From contig CADCVI010000137.1 in NCBI GenBank assembly GCA_902806105.1, positions 1 to 29,469 of the forward strand: a stretch of DNA of 29,469 bases, written 5' to 3'. Position 1 is the first letter of the stretch. Each line of letters begins with the position of its first letter. Below, in pieces: positions 19,240 to 27,847 of the stretch. The stretch comes from an uncultured Rubrobacteraceae bacterium. Lineage in GTDB: Bacteria > Actinomycetota > Rubrobacteria > Rubrobacterales > Rubrobacteraceae. The notes under the pieces are model-generated. The model did not search any database. It saw only the letters and a list, made by a program, of their open reading frames with translations, and was not told the DNA's origin. The position numbers were made by a program, and so were the translations under genes.

Positions 19240-20601
19240 CTACTCGCGATCCCCGAGATCGAGGTCGGAGAGCTTGTCGAAGGCGCCGGTCCTGAGGCCG
19301 TCGCCGACCCGGTCCTGCCTGTCGCGGCCACGGTCGCGGTCGCGGCCGCCCCGGTCGCCGCCACGGTCACCCCGCGGCTCGAAGTCGCGGCGGAAGCGGT
19401 CCTCGCGCCTCGGACGCTCGGGACGGTCGCCGCCGCCACGCTCCTCGGGCTGGTCGCCGATCTCCGGGCGCTCTGTCCTCTCCTCGCGCTCCTCCTTCTT
19501 CGGGCGGAGGGAGAGGGAGAGACGGCGGCGCTTCGCATCCACGTCGATGATGCGGGCGTCGACCTCGTCGCCGCTGCGCACGATCTCGTCCGGCGTCTCC
19601 ACGTGGTGCTCGGCCAGCTCGGAGATGTGGATCAGACCCTCGACACCCTCCGCGACCTCGACGAAAGCGCCGAAGGAGACGAGCTTGGTGACGCGGCCCT
19701 GGATCTGCTCGCCGACGGTGACCCGCTCGACGATCTCCTGCCACGGGTCCTTGCGGGTCTGCTTGAGCCCGAGAGAGATCCTCTCGCGGTCGCGGTCGAC
19801 CTCCAGGACCTTGACCTCTACCTTCTCACCGACCTCGACGACCTCGCTCGGATGGTCGACGTGGTTCCAGGAGAGCTCGGAGATGTGGATGAGCCCGTCG
19901 ATCCCCTCGAGGTCGACGAAGGCGCCGAAGTCCACGAGGTTCGAGACCGTCCCCTCGACCTTGTCCCCCTCCTGAAGCTCCGTGAGGATGCGGTGACGCT
20001 CCTCCTTGCGCTCCTCCTCCAAGACAGCCCTGCGGCTCAAGACCACGTTGTTGCGGCTCCGGTTGAGCTCGATGACCTTGCACTCGAGCCTCTGGCTGAG
20101 GAAGGCGTCCAGGTTGCGCACCCGGCGGATGTCCACGAGGCTCGCCGGGAGGAAGCCGCGAAGACCGATGTCCAGGATCAGACCGCCCTTCACCACCTCG
20201 ATGACCGGGCCCTCGACGGTGCGCTGCTCGGAGTGGGCCTCCTCGATGCGCTTCCACGCCTTCTCGAAGGCGGCCCGCTTGGCCGAGAGGATGAGACGCC
20301 CGTCGGCGTCCTCCTTCTGCAACACCAGCGCCTCGATGTGCTGCCCCAGCTCGACGATGTCGTGAGGGTCGGCGCCCTTGCGGATGGAGAGCTCGTTGGA
20401 CGGTATGAGACCCTCGGACTTGTATCCGATGTCGACGAGGACCTCGTCCTTGTCGATCCGGACGACGTCGCCCTCGACGATGTCGCCGTCCTTGAAATCG
20501 ATGAGGACGGCCTCGTCGACCGGGACTATCTCCCCATTCTCTTCTTTGAAGAAGTCCCTCATCGTCAGCGTGCGGGACACGTTCTCGGTGGTGTTTGACA
20601 T
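19240..20601 (-). CDS. rpsA: 30S ribosomal protein S1
   Basis: A 453-residue protein that binds mRNA at the small ribosomal subunit. Four S1 (OB-fold) domains follow each other: about 38-108, 128-195, 211-280 and 298-368. Domains 3 and 4 are closest to consensus (DFGAFVDLEGIDGLIHISELSW; SFGAFVEVAEGVEGLIHISELA, given here only in part as motifs), as expected for the four-domain S1 of Gram-positive bacteria. Residues 369-453 form a long charged tail very rich in Arg, Gly and Asp (RGDRGGDRGGRDRDRGRD), probably disordered and RNA-binding. ATG at 20601 has a purine-rich leader (AAGAGAAGGAAAG) and a likely -10 at 20638-20643. Downstream come coaE, the transglycosylase and uvrB. Confidence 0.95.
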   Translation of the reverse strand: MSNTTENVSRTLTMRDFFKEENGEIVPVDEAVLIDFKDGDIVEGDVVRIDKDEVLVDIGYKSEGLIPSNELSIRKGADPHDIVELGQHIEALVLQKEDADGRLILSAKRAAFEKAWKRIEEAHSEQRTVEGPVIEVVKGGLILDIGLRGFLPASLVDIRRVRNLDAFLSQRLECKVIELNRSRNNVVLSRRAVLEEERKEERHRILTELQEGDKVEGTVSNLVDFGAFVDLEGIDGLIHISELSWNHVDHPSEVVEVGEKVEVKVLEVDRDRERISLGLKQTRKDPWQEIVERVTVGEQIQGRVTKLVSFGAFVEVAEGVEGLIHISELAEHHVETPDEIVRSGDEVDARIIDVDAKRRRLSLSLRPKKEEREERTERPEIGDQPEERGGGDRPERPRREDRFRRDFEPRGDRGGDRGGRDRDRGRDRQDRVGDGLRTGAFDKLSDLDLGDRE

Positions 20602-20637
20602 GTAGCGGTGACTTTCCTTCTCTTTGCTTACAACGTT

Positions 20638-20643
20638 ATTATA
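20638..20643 (-). promoter_or_regulatory. Candidate rpsA -10 element
   Basis: A perfect TATAAT on the minus strand, 36 nt before the rpsA ATG, in the AT-rich part of the polA-rpsA gap. The -35 match is poor. A short GGGG/CCCC hairpin just upstream could weakly end polA transcription. Confidence 0.45.
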
Positions 20644-20694
20644 CAGGTTTCGTGGGGGGCAGAACCCCGCTCGTGGAACCGGCCTACACCGTCC

Positions 20695-23199
20695 TCACTC
20701 CTCGCCCCATGGCTCGACCCTCCCCCACCGGTCCCCGACCTTTACCTCGACCTCCAGCGGCGGGTGCAGGTCGTACGCCGCGACCATGCTCTCGGCGGCA
20801 AGGCGGGCAACCTCGTCCACCGACCCCTCGTCCACGTCGAACACGAGCTCGTCGTGGACCTGCATCAGCATGTCTGCTCCCAGGGAGCGGAGCCTCGGCT
20901 GCAGGTCTATCATCGCGACCTTGATGATGTCCGCCGCCGTCCCCTGCACGCGGGCGTTGAACGCCACCCGCTCCCCGAGCTTGCGGACGTTCTTGTTGGG
21001 GTTCTTGAGCTCCGGCACGTACCGGCGGCGCCCGAAGAGGGTAGTCGAGTAGCCCGTCTCCTCCGCCTCGGCGACCGTGCTCTCCATAAACTGCGTGACG
21101 CTCGGGTAGCGTTCGAGGTAGCGCTTGATGTACCGCTCGGCCTCCGCCGGGTGGACGTTGCCCAGGCGCGTCGCGAGCCCGAAGCCCGAGATGCCGTACA
21201 GGATCCCGAAGTTGACCATCTTCGCCCGGCGCCTGAGCTCCGGCGTCACGCTCTCCAGGCGCACGTCGAAGACCTCGGAGGCCGTGCGGGTGTGGACGTC
21301 CTCACCCGTAGTGAACGACTGGACGAGCGCCGGTTCCCCGGTCATGTGAGCGAGGATGCGAAGCTCGATCTGCGAGTAGTCCGCGATCACGAGCCTGCGT
21401 CCGGGCGAGGCCGTGAACGCATCCCGGATGCGCGCGCCGAGCTCCGTCCTTACGGGTATGTTCTGGAGGTTCGGCGAGTCGCTGGAGATGCGCCCGGTCG
21501 CCGTCGTGGTCTGGTTGAGGCGCGTGTGGATGCGGCCGTCGTCGCGGATGAGCCCGACGAGGCCCTCTATGTAAGTGCCCCTCAGCTTCGTGAGCTCGCG
21601 GTACTGGATGATCCTGTCCGCTATCGGGTTGGTCAGGGCGAGCTGCTGCAAGACCTTCGCGTCGGTCGAGTAGCCCGTCTTCGTCTTGCGGGCCGTGGGC
21701 AGGCCCATGTCCTCGAACAGGACCTTCCCGAGCTGCTTCGGAGAGCCGATATTGAACTCCTGCCCGGCGTCCCGGTAGATCTGGGCTTCCAGCTCCTCGA
21801 TCCTGCCCGCTATCTCCTCCCCGACCTCTTCGAGGGTCGAGACGTCGACCGGCATCCCGATCTCCTCCATCGCCCCCAAGACGTCCGCGAGCGGAAGCTC
21901 CACGTCGTAGTAGAGCTGCGCGAGCCCCATCTCCCTGAGCTCCTCGTCAAGCTTCGGAGAGAGGGCGCGTATCTGCGACGCCCGCCGCGCCGCCTCGCGC
22001 ACCGCCATGTCGTCGTGCTGCGCGTCGACCTCGGCGAGACCGCGATCCGACGCCAGGGTCTCCGGCGCGTAGCCGGACTCCCCGGGCTTCACGAGGTAGC
22101 CGGCGAGGTAAGTGTCGAAGGCGGCCCCCCTGACCCCGAGCCCCTTCGCGTCGTGGACCCGCAAGGTCCCCTCGGGGACGCCGTCCACGAGACGAACCTC
22201 GTCGTCCTCCACCGCCACGCACCAGCGCCCATCCCCAACCGGCGCCGCCGCGGCCGGCTCGAAGGAGAGCTCCGCCGGACCCTCCGTGACGCGAACCTCT
22301 ACCCTCTCGACATCCGGCAGGTTCTCGCCGCCGAAGACCGGGAGGCCGTTGAGGCGCGGCTCCAGGCTACGAAACTCGTAGCGCCGGAAGACGTCGCGAA
22401 CCTCGGGCTTGACCCCCTCGAATCGGAGGGCGTCGGCGTCGAACTCGGCAGGGGCGTCGAAGCGCATCCTGGCGAGGGAGAGCGAGATAAAGGCGAGGTC
22501 GCGGCTCTCCTCCAGCTTCTTGCGCGTCCCCTTCGCCTTCACGCCGTCGAGGTTCTCGTAGAGGTTCTCGACGGTCTCGAAAAGCTGGAGGAGGGAGGCC
22601 GCGCCCTTCGGACCGATGCCCTTCACCCCGGGGATGTTGTCCGACGGGTCGCCGACGAGGGCCTTGTAGTCCGGGATCTGCTCCGGCTTGACCCCGTACT
22701 CCTCGACTACCTCGTCACGGCCATACTCCTTTGTCTCGGAGACGCCGCGGGTGGTGCGCATGACCTTTACCTTGCCGTCGACGAGCTGCATCGCGTCCTG
22801 ATCCCCGGTCACTATGAGGAGCTTCTCTACCTCGTCGGGGACGCGCCTCGACAGGGTCGCGAGGACGTCGTCGGCCTCGAAGCCCTCGGCACGCACCGCC
22901 GGGATGTTCATGGCGGCGAGAATCTCGTCGAGGTGCGTGAGCTGGACCTTTAGCTCCTCGGGCATCGACGAGCGCTGGGCCTTGTACTCCGGGTAGACGT
23001 CGAGACGAAACTTCGGCTTCCCGCTGTCCCACACGACGCCGAGGCCGGCGTCCTCGTCATCGCCCAGTATCTTCAGGATCATGCTGGTGAACCCGTAGAG
23101 GGCGTTCGTCGGCAGACCGGAAGATGTGGATATGCTTTGCGGCAAGGCGTAGAACGCCCTGTAGAGCAGAGAGAAACCGTCGATAAGATAGACACGCAC
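20695..23199 (-). CDS. polA: DNA polymerase I
   Basis: An 834-residue repair and Okazaki-fragment polymerase. The N-terminal 5'-nuclease (about 1-290) is intact: VYLIDGFSLLYRAFYALP, EGFEADDVLATL, TGDQDAMQLV and VGDPSDNIPGVKGIGPKGA. The middle section (about 300-430) aligns in place with the 3'-5' exonuclease but lacks the DxE motif and the other acidic catalytic residues, so proofreading is presumably absent, as in Taq. The polymerase domain is complete: motif A DYSQIELRILAHM (about 606), motif B RRRAKMVNFGILYG and motif C QVHDELVFDV (about 780). GTG at 23199 has no SD at usable distance; a TACAAT lies 8 nt upstream, which suggests a leaderless mRNA. rpsA follows 93 nt downstream. Confidence 0.96.
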   Translation of the reverse strand: MRVYLIDGFSLLYRAFYALPQSISTSSGLPTNALYGFTSMILKILGDDEDAGLGVVWDSGKPKFRLDVYPEYKAQRSSMPEELKVQLTHLDEILAAMNIPAVRAEGFEADDVLATLSRRVPDEVEKLLIVTGDQDAMQLVDGKVKVMRTTRGVSETKEYGRDEVVEEYGVKPEQIPDYKALVGDPSDNIPGVKGIGPKGAASLLQLFETVENLYENLDGVKAKGTRKKLEESRDLAFISLSLARMRFDAPAEFDADALRFEGVKPEVRDVFRRYEFRSLEPRLNGLPVFGGENLPDVERVEVRVTEGPAELSFEPAAAAPVGDGRWCVAVEDDEVRLVDGVPEGTLRVHDAKGLGVRGAAFDTYLAGYLVKPGESGYAPETLASDRGLAEVDAQHDDMAVREAARRASQIRALSPKLDEELREMGLAQLYYDVELPLADVLGAMEEIGMPVDVSTLEEVGEEIAGRIEELEAQIYRDAGQEFNIGSPKQLGKVLFEDMGLPTARKTKTGYSTDAKVLQQLALTNPIADRIIQYRELTKLRGTYIEGLVGLIRDDGRIHTRLNQTTTATGRISSDSPNLQNIPVRTELGARIRDAFTASPGRRLVIADYSQIELRILAHMTGEPALVQSFTTGEDVHTRTASEVFDVRLESVTPELRRRAKMVNFGILYGISGFGLATRLGNVHPAEAERYIKRYLERYPSVTQFMESTVAEAEETGYSTTLFGRRRYVPELKNPNKNVRKLGERVAFNARVQGTAADIIKVAMIDLQPRLRSLGADMLMQVHDELVFDVDEGSVDEVARLAAESMVAAYDLHPPLEVEVKVGDRWGRVEPWGEE

Positions 23200-23207
23200 T
23201 TCTGCTG

Positions 23208-23213
23208 ATTGTA
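23208..23213 (-). promoter_or_regulatory. Candidate -10 element of a leaderless polA transcript
   Basis: TACAAT (TANNNT type) ends 8 nt before the GTG start, so transcription would begin at or within 1-2 nt of the start codon. Leaderless mRNAs are common in actinobacteria. No good -35 is visible. Confidence 0.4.
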
Positions 23214-23351
23214 CCTCATACTTCTCTCGCGAATTGCTCGATCCAAGCGGTCACGCCGCGCGCCGCGCGGCCCGGATGCAGGGCTCGGAACGTCGACGGC
23301 GGGGGCTCCGGTGAGGTCCGTCCCCCGTTGCGGAAGGCGCCTCCCGGCTAC

Positions 23352-23897
23352 TCAGCCGGCCGCGTTGGGCCGGCGGCGCAGGTCGTGCTCTTCGATGAGA
23401 GAGGCCGCCGCCCGGCTCACCTCGCCCTTCTGCACGTCGAGGGTGTCGAGGAGCTCTATGAGGCGGCCCTTCAGCTCGCGGGTGCGGGCCGCGTGCTCGT
23501 CCAGGAGGTCGGAGGCGGCACGGGCGAGGGAGCGGGCGCTCTCCTCCTCGTCGAGGTCGGCGGCGGCGAAGCGGCGGGCGGCCTTCTCCCGGCGGCGCCC
23601 GACGCGGTCGAGCTCGCGGGAGTTTCTACCGTAGCTCTTCTCCATCTCCCTGAGCCTGTCGTCGTCCCCGCTGCGCGTCGCGTCGTTAAGCTGGCCAAGA
23701 AGCGAGATTCCCCGGCCCTGCAACCTGCTCAGCTCGGTGTCGATCTCGGCGAGCTCGGCCTTCGTCTCGTCCCGGCGGCGGAGCCTCTCCCGGAACTCCT
23801 CGTGCAGGTTCTTGCAGCGCTCCTTGTAGAGCGCTGCCTCCTGCTGGATCTCCACCGCCATCTGGTCGGCCAGCGTGCTACGTTTGAAAAGCGGCAC
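23352..23897 (-). CDS. Coiled-coil protein of unknown function
   Basis: A 181-residue highly charged protein, almost wholly helical and rich in heptad patterns (MAVEIQQEAALYKERCKNLH; RDETKAELAEIDTELSRLQG; KSYGRNSRELDRVGRRREKA; ARTRELKGRLIELLDTLDVQ), with no signal peptide or membrane span. It is probably an elongated cytoplasmic coiled coil. GTG at 23897 has GGGAGG 9 nt upstream. It lies 92 nt after livF and 152 nt before polA on the same strand. No family recognised. Confidence 0.75.
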   Translation of the reverse strand: MPLFKRSTLADQMAVEIQQEAALYKERCKNLHEEFRERLRRRDETKAELAEIDTELSRLQGRGISLLGQLNDATRSGDDDRLREMEKSYGRNSRELDRVGRRREKAARRFAAADLDEEESARSLARAASDLLDEHAARTRELKGRLIELLDTLDVQKGEVSRAAASLIEEHDLRRRPNAAG

Positions 23898-23989
23898 CCG
23901 TCCGCACCTCCCCTCGCCGCTGGACGTTCATACCTCTCGCACGATCATAGCGCGGACGGGAGGCTTTGAGAACAGCGAGGGATCGGACC

Positions 23990-24697
23990 CTAGATCTCTC
24001 CGAGGTAAGCCTCGCGGACCTTCGGGTCCTGGCGGAGCTTTTCGGCGGGGGCCGAGTTGACGACCGTGCCGGTCTCGAGGACGTAGCCGCGGCTCGCGAT
24101 CTCGAGGGCGACGTTCGCGTTCTGCTCGACGAGGAGAATAGTGGTCCCCTGCTTGTTTATCTCCTGGATAATCTGGAAGATGCGCTCGACGAGCACGGGG
24201 GCGAGGCCCATCGAGGGCTCGTCGAGGAGCAGGAGCTTCGGGCGGCTCATGAGGGCGCGGCCGATGGCTAGCATCTGCTGCTCGCCGCCGGACATCGTGC
24301 CGGCCTCCTGCTTCACGCGCTCCTGCAGGCGCGGGAAGAGGTCGAAGACGCGGTCCATGTCCTCGCGGATGTCGTCGTTGCGGTGGTAGGCGCCCATCTC
24401 CAGGTTCTCGCGCACGGTCATGCGGGCGAAGATCTTGCGCCCCTCCGGGCTCTGGGCTATCCCCTTGGAGATCATCTCGTGCGCCGGCGTCCCCTGTATC
24501 TCCTTGCCGTCGAAGATGACCTTCCCCTCCCTGGGCGGCAGGACGCCGTGGATGCTCCTGAGGGTCGTCGTCTTTCCGGCCCCGTTGGACCCGATGAGCG
24601 TGACGACCTCACCCTCCTCCACGACGAGGGAGACGCCGCGCAGGGCCTGGATGTGGCCGTAGAAGCTGTGGATGTTCTCTACTTCTAGCAGCGGCAT
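23990..24697 (-). CDS. livF: Branched-chain amino-acid type ABC transporter ATPase
   Basis: A 235-residue ATPase of the HAAT (LivF) type. Walker A IGSNGAGKTT (35-44), Q-loop region IAQSPEGRKIFARMTVRENL, signature MSGGEQQMLAIGRAL, Walker B LLLLDEPSMGL, switch His replaced by Gln in LLVEQNANVAL as is usual for LivF. It pairs with LivG to drive uptake. ATG at 24697 starts 2 nt after the livG stop. It is the last gene of the importer operon. Confidence 0.94.
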   Translation of the reverse strand: MPLLEVENIHSFYGHIQALRGVSLVVEEGEVVTLIGSNGAGKTTTLRSIHGVLPPREGKVIFDGKEIQGTPAHEMISKGIAQSPEGRKIFARMTVRENLEMGAYHRNDDIREDMDRVFDLFPRLQERVKQEAGTMSGGEQQMLAIGRALMSRPKLLLLDEPSMGLAPVLVERIFQIIQEINKQGTTILLVEQNANVALEIASRGYVLETGTVVNSAPAEKLRQDPKVREAYLGEI

Positions 24698-24699
24698 AT

Positions 24700-25494
24700 C
24701 TAACCCGTCCTGGCCGTGCCGAGGTAGGCCTCGATGACCCGCTCGTCCTGACGGACCTCGGCCGGCGTACCCTCGGAGATCTTCTCGCCGTGATCCAGGA
24801 CCGTCACCCGGTCCGAGATGCTCATCACGACGCGCATCTCGTGCTCGATGAGCAGCACGGAGAGCCCGCGCTCCTCCCTGAGGCGCCCGATAAGCTCGGT
24901 CAGGCGCGCGGTCTCCTGCGGGTTCATCCCCGCCGTCGGCTCGTCGAGCAGGAGCAGCTTCGGCTCGGAGGCAAGGGCCCGCGCTATCTCCAGCCTGCGC
25001 TGGTCGCCGTAGGGGAGGTTCTTCGCGAAGGTCTCCCTCCCCCTGAGGGACACGAAATCCAGGAGGGCGTGGGCCTTTTCGAGCGATTCTTTCTCCTCGC
25101 GCCTCACCCCAGGGCTCTTCAAGATGGAGCCGAGGATGCTGCCCTTTAGCCGGACGTGCATCCCTGCGAGGACGTTGTCCACCGCGCTCATCGTGCCGAA
25201 GAGCCGGATGTTCTGGAAGGTGCGGCCGAGGCCCATCTGGGCGCGCTGGTGCGGCTTCATCTTCGTAATGTCGCGTCCGTTGAGGACGAAGCTTCCGCGC
25301 GTGGGCGTGTACAGGCCGCTGACCATGTTGAAGAAGGTGGTCTTGCCGGCACCGTTCGGGCCTATAAGGCTGACGATTGCACGTTCCGGGATGTCGAAGT
25401 CGACCGAGTTGACCGCGATGAGCCCGCCGAAGGCCTTCGTGATCCCGCGCGCCTCCAGGACGTTCGCCACGCTCTTGCCGTTGTCTTCAGGCAC
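24700..25494 (-). CDS. livG: Branched-chain amino-acid type ABC transporter ATPase
   Basis: A 264-residue LivG-type ATPase. Walker A IGPNGAGKTT, GLGRTFQNIRLFGTMSAVDN (Q-loop), the LivG-specific signature NLPYGDQRRLEIARAL in place of LSGGQ, Walker B LLLLDEPTAGMN and switch VLLIEHEM. GTG at 25494 was chosen because GGAGG lies 8 nt upstream and it overlaps the livM stop by 8 nt; an in-frame ATG at 25521 has no SD and would only add nine residues. Confidence 0.93.
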   Translation of the reverse strand: MPEDNGKSVANVLEARGITKAFGGLIAVNSVDFDIPERAIVSLIGPNGAGKTTFFNMVSGLYTPTRGSFVLNGRDITKMKPHQRAQMGLGRTFQNIRLFGTMSAVDNVLAGMHVRLKGSILGSILKSPGVRREEKESLEKAHALLDFVSLRGRETFAKNLPYGDQRRLEIARALASEPKLLLLDEPTAGMNPQETARLTELIGRLREERGLSVLLIEHEMRVVMSISDRVTVLDHGEKISEGTPAEVRQDERVIEAYLGTARTG

Positions 25495-26677
25495 GGACCG
25501 TACCTCCCAGCGCGTCGCCATCGATGTTGTCGTCGTGCAACTCCTCCTGGCGTTGACGGTTCGGGATGATCCCCTCCGGTCTCAAGAGCATCATCAGGAC
25601 CAGGATGACGCCGAAGATAAAGAAGTTGTACTTCGGGATGTCGGCGGTCGCGAGAAGCGGGCTCCCCACTGATTCGCCGATGGCGTGGACCCAGTCGTTG
25701 ATCTGGGGCAGGAGGTAGAAGTTGACCCCCTGCAAAGCGATCGCGCCCAGGATCACGCCGTAGATGTTCCCCATGCCACCCAGGACCACCATGCACAAAA
25801 CGAGTATCGAGATGCTGAACGAGAAGCTCGTCGGGAAGATGCTTTTGATAAACGCCCCGTAGAACGCCCCCGCTACCCCTCCGAACATCGCCCCGAGAGC
25901 GTACGCCCAGAGCTTCGTCGTGACCGGGTTGATGCCCATCGCCGCCGCCGCCGTCTCGTCCTCGCGCACGGAGACCCACGCCCTGCCGAGCCTGGAGTCG
26001 CGCAGGCGGATGTTGACGTAGATCGTGATCAGGACGAGCACGAGGATCGTGTAGTACCACGGGTTCAGGTCCAGCGTCCCGAACCTCTGCCACGTGCTCA
26101 TCGAGTCCGGCAGGATCGAGATGCCAGGCGAGTCGAGTGACTTGATGCCGATGGTCCCGTTCGTGAGGTTGAAGCCGCCGAGGTCGTCCCCGTTCTGGAA
26201 GAAGCGCGGGATAATCTCGCCGAACCCCAGCGTAACTATCGCCAGGTAGTCTCCCCTAAGCCTCAGCGTCGGGGCGCCGATGATGATGCCGCACAGGGCG
26301 CTGAAGGCCCCCGCGAGGACCAGCACGATCCAGAACGAGAGGTGTATCCCCGGGGGCGAGCCCCCGCTCAAGCTCTTGGCCGTGGAGAGGAAAGAGAAGC
26401 TGACCTGGTTGAAGTGCCCCGAGGCGAGCCAGCCCATCACGTAGGCCCCGAGCGCGTAGAAAGCCACGAAGCCGAGGTCTAGAAGGCCCGCGAAACCGAC
26501 CACGATGTTCAGCCCGAGCGCCAGCATCACGTAGACCGCGATCACGATGACCGGGAACATGAGCCCCAGGCCCAGCCCGTCGTCCAGGAATGGGAACAGG
26601 AGCGCCAGCGCTATGAGCAGCGCCGGCAGCCCGAACCTCTTCAGCGGACCTCCCCTGGATATGGTGTTGGCGCTCAC
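25487..26677 (-). CDS. livM: Branched-chain amino-acid type ABC transporter permease LivM
   Basis: A 396-residue permease with 8-10 hydrophobic spans. Typical LivM segments: YVMLALGLNIVVGFAGLLDL followed by GFVAFYALGAY, then PTLRLRGDYLAIVTLGFGEI (the ATPase-contact loop) and VREDETAAAAMGINPVTTKL. Its hydrophilic tail (IPNRQRQEELHDDNIDGDAL) is cytoplasmic. GTG at 26677 overlaps the livH stop as GTGA. A strong GGGGAGG motif lies just inside the gene before a CTG codon, so a start about ten codons later is a lesser possibility. Confidence 0.92.
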   Translation of the reverse strand: MSANTISRGGPLKRFGLPALLIALALLFPFLDDGLGLGLMFPVIVIAVYVMLALGLNIVVGFAGLLDLGFVAFYALGAYVMGWLASGHFNQVSFSFLSTAKSLSGGSPPGIHLSFWIVLVLAGAFSALCGIIIGAPTLRLRGDYLAIVTLGFGEIIPRFFQNGDDLGGFNLTNGTIGIKSLDSPGISILPDSMSTWQRFGTLDLNPWYYTILVLVLITIYVNIRLRDSRLGRAWVSVREDETAAAAMGINPVTTKLWAYALGAMFGGVAGAFYGAFIKSIFPTSFSFSISILVLCMVVLGGMGNIYGVILGAIALQGVNFYLLPQINDWVHAIGESVGSPLLATADIPKYNFFIFGVILVLMMLLRPEGIIPNRQRQEELHDDNIDGDALGGTVRA

Positions 26678-27768
26678 GCCCGGCCGCCCCCGCCGCCCTG
26701 CGTGGCGGAGCGGTCGCCGAGAAGGCCGGTCGGCCGGAAGACGAGGACGAGGACGAGGACCCCGAAGATCACGATGGCCGTCCACCTCAAACCTATGTAC
26801 TGGTCGGCCATCGAGCCGATGACCCCTATGAGGAGCCCGCCGACCACGGCCCCGCTGAGGTTGCCTATGCCGCCGAGGACCGCCGCCGTGAAGGCGTACA
26901 GCCCTTGCGTGAAGCCGACGTTGAAGACCGTGATGCCGTTGAAGAGACCGTACATCACGCCGGAGGCACCGGCGAGCATCCCGCCGAGGAGGAAGGTGAT
27001 GGAGATCGTGCGGTTCACGTTGATGCCGACCATCGCCGCCGCCTCCTTGTCCTGGGCGACGGCCCGCATCGCCTTGCCCTGCTTCGTGCTCTTTATAAAG
27101 TAGGAGAGCCCGAGAAGGAGCGGCACGGTCACCGCTATGACGAAGACGTCCGTCCAGCGGAAGACGAGCGTGTCGCCCGGCAGCGCGTTCGCGTTGGAGA
27201 TGAGGTCCGGGAACGGGATCTGGGCGGGCCCCTTCCACACGAGCCCTATGTTCTGCAAGACAAACGACATGCCGATGGCCGTGATGAGGACCGCGAGGCG
27301 CGGGGAGTTCCTCAGGGGCTTGTAGGCGATGCGTTCGATGCCGACGTTGATCGCGCCGCACGCCGCCATCGCGACGATGAGGGCGATAAGCACCCCGGCT
27401 ACCTTCAGTACGGCCCCGGAGTCGCCGCTTATGGGGGCGAAGAGCCCGAGGCCGAAGAGCGTGCCCGAGAGCACGGTCAGGCCGACGAAAGACCCGATCA
27501 TAAAGTTGTCGCCGTGGGCGAAGTTGATGAGCTCGACGATACCGTAGACGAGCGTGTAGCCCAGGGCGATGAGGGAGATGATGGCCCCGTTCGTCAGGCC
27601 GATCAGGAGCTGCGAGACGAACTGACCCGGGTCCTGCGCCGCCTGGGAGAGCAGCAGCACCAGCAAGACCGCGACCGCGGCCACCGCCGCCCGCGACTGC
27701 CAGCTCGACGACCTGATGGTCTCCAACAGGGCACCCGAGCGGTTCTTGGTCCCTTCACCGGTAGTCAA
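26674..27768 (-). CDS. livH: Branched-chain amino-acid type ABC transporter permease LivH
   Basis: A 364-residue permease with about eight or nine spans. LivH hallmarks: QLLIGLTNGAIISLIALGYT, VYGIVELINFAHGDNFMIGSF, and the coupling region KAMRAVAQDKEAAAMVGINV. The C-terminus is a Gly-rich cytoplasmic tail. The start is TTG at 27768 with GAGG 7 nt upstream; no ATG or GTG is available nearby in frame. A stem-loop at 27788-27822 lies directly upstream, between it and the binding-protein gene. Confidence 0.92.
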   Translation of the reverse strand: MTTGEGTKNRSGALLETIRSSSWQSRAAVAAVAVLLVLLLSQAAQDPGQFVSQLLIGLTNGAIISLIALGYTLVYGIVELINFAHGDNFMIGSFVGLTVLSGTLFGLGLFAPISGDSGAVLKVAGVLIALIVAMAACGAINVGIERIAYKPLRNSPRLAVLITAIGMSFVLQNIGLVWKGPAQIPFPDLISNANALPGDTLVFRWTDVFVIAVTVPLLLGLSYFIKSTKQGKAMRAVAQDKEAAAMVGINVNRTISITFLLGGMLAGASGVMYGLFNGITVFNVGFTQGLYAFTAAVLGGIGNLSGAVVGGLLIGVIGSMADQYIGLRWTAIVIFGVLVLVLVFRPTGLLGDRSATQGGGGGRA

Positions 27769-27787
27769 TGGGAATCCTCTTCTAGTA

Positions 27788-27822
27788 GGGGGGACCGGCC
27801 GTCGACTTGCACCGGTCCCCCC
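27788..27822 (-). terminator. Stem-loop between the binding-protein gene and livH
   Basis: GGGGGGACCGG (27788-27798) pairs perfectly over 11 bp with CCGGTCCCCCC (27812-27822) around a 13-nt loop. It sits inside an operon, so partial termination or 3'-end protection of the binding-protein message is more likely than full termination. Confidence 0.65.
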
Positions 27823-27847
27823 GTCTGAGCCTGGTGTTTTTCCGTGC

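Noticed and set aside
20608..22953. 781-residue plus-strand frame opposite polA
   Set aside because: Antisense shadow of a clearly conserved polymerase.
25487..27361. Longer version of livM starting inside livH
   Set aside because: The extra N-terminal part is Arg/His/Gly-rich noise from another livH frame; the permease sequence begins at the GTGA overlap.
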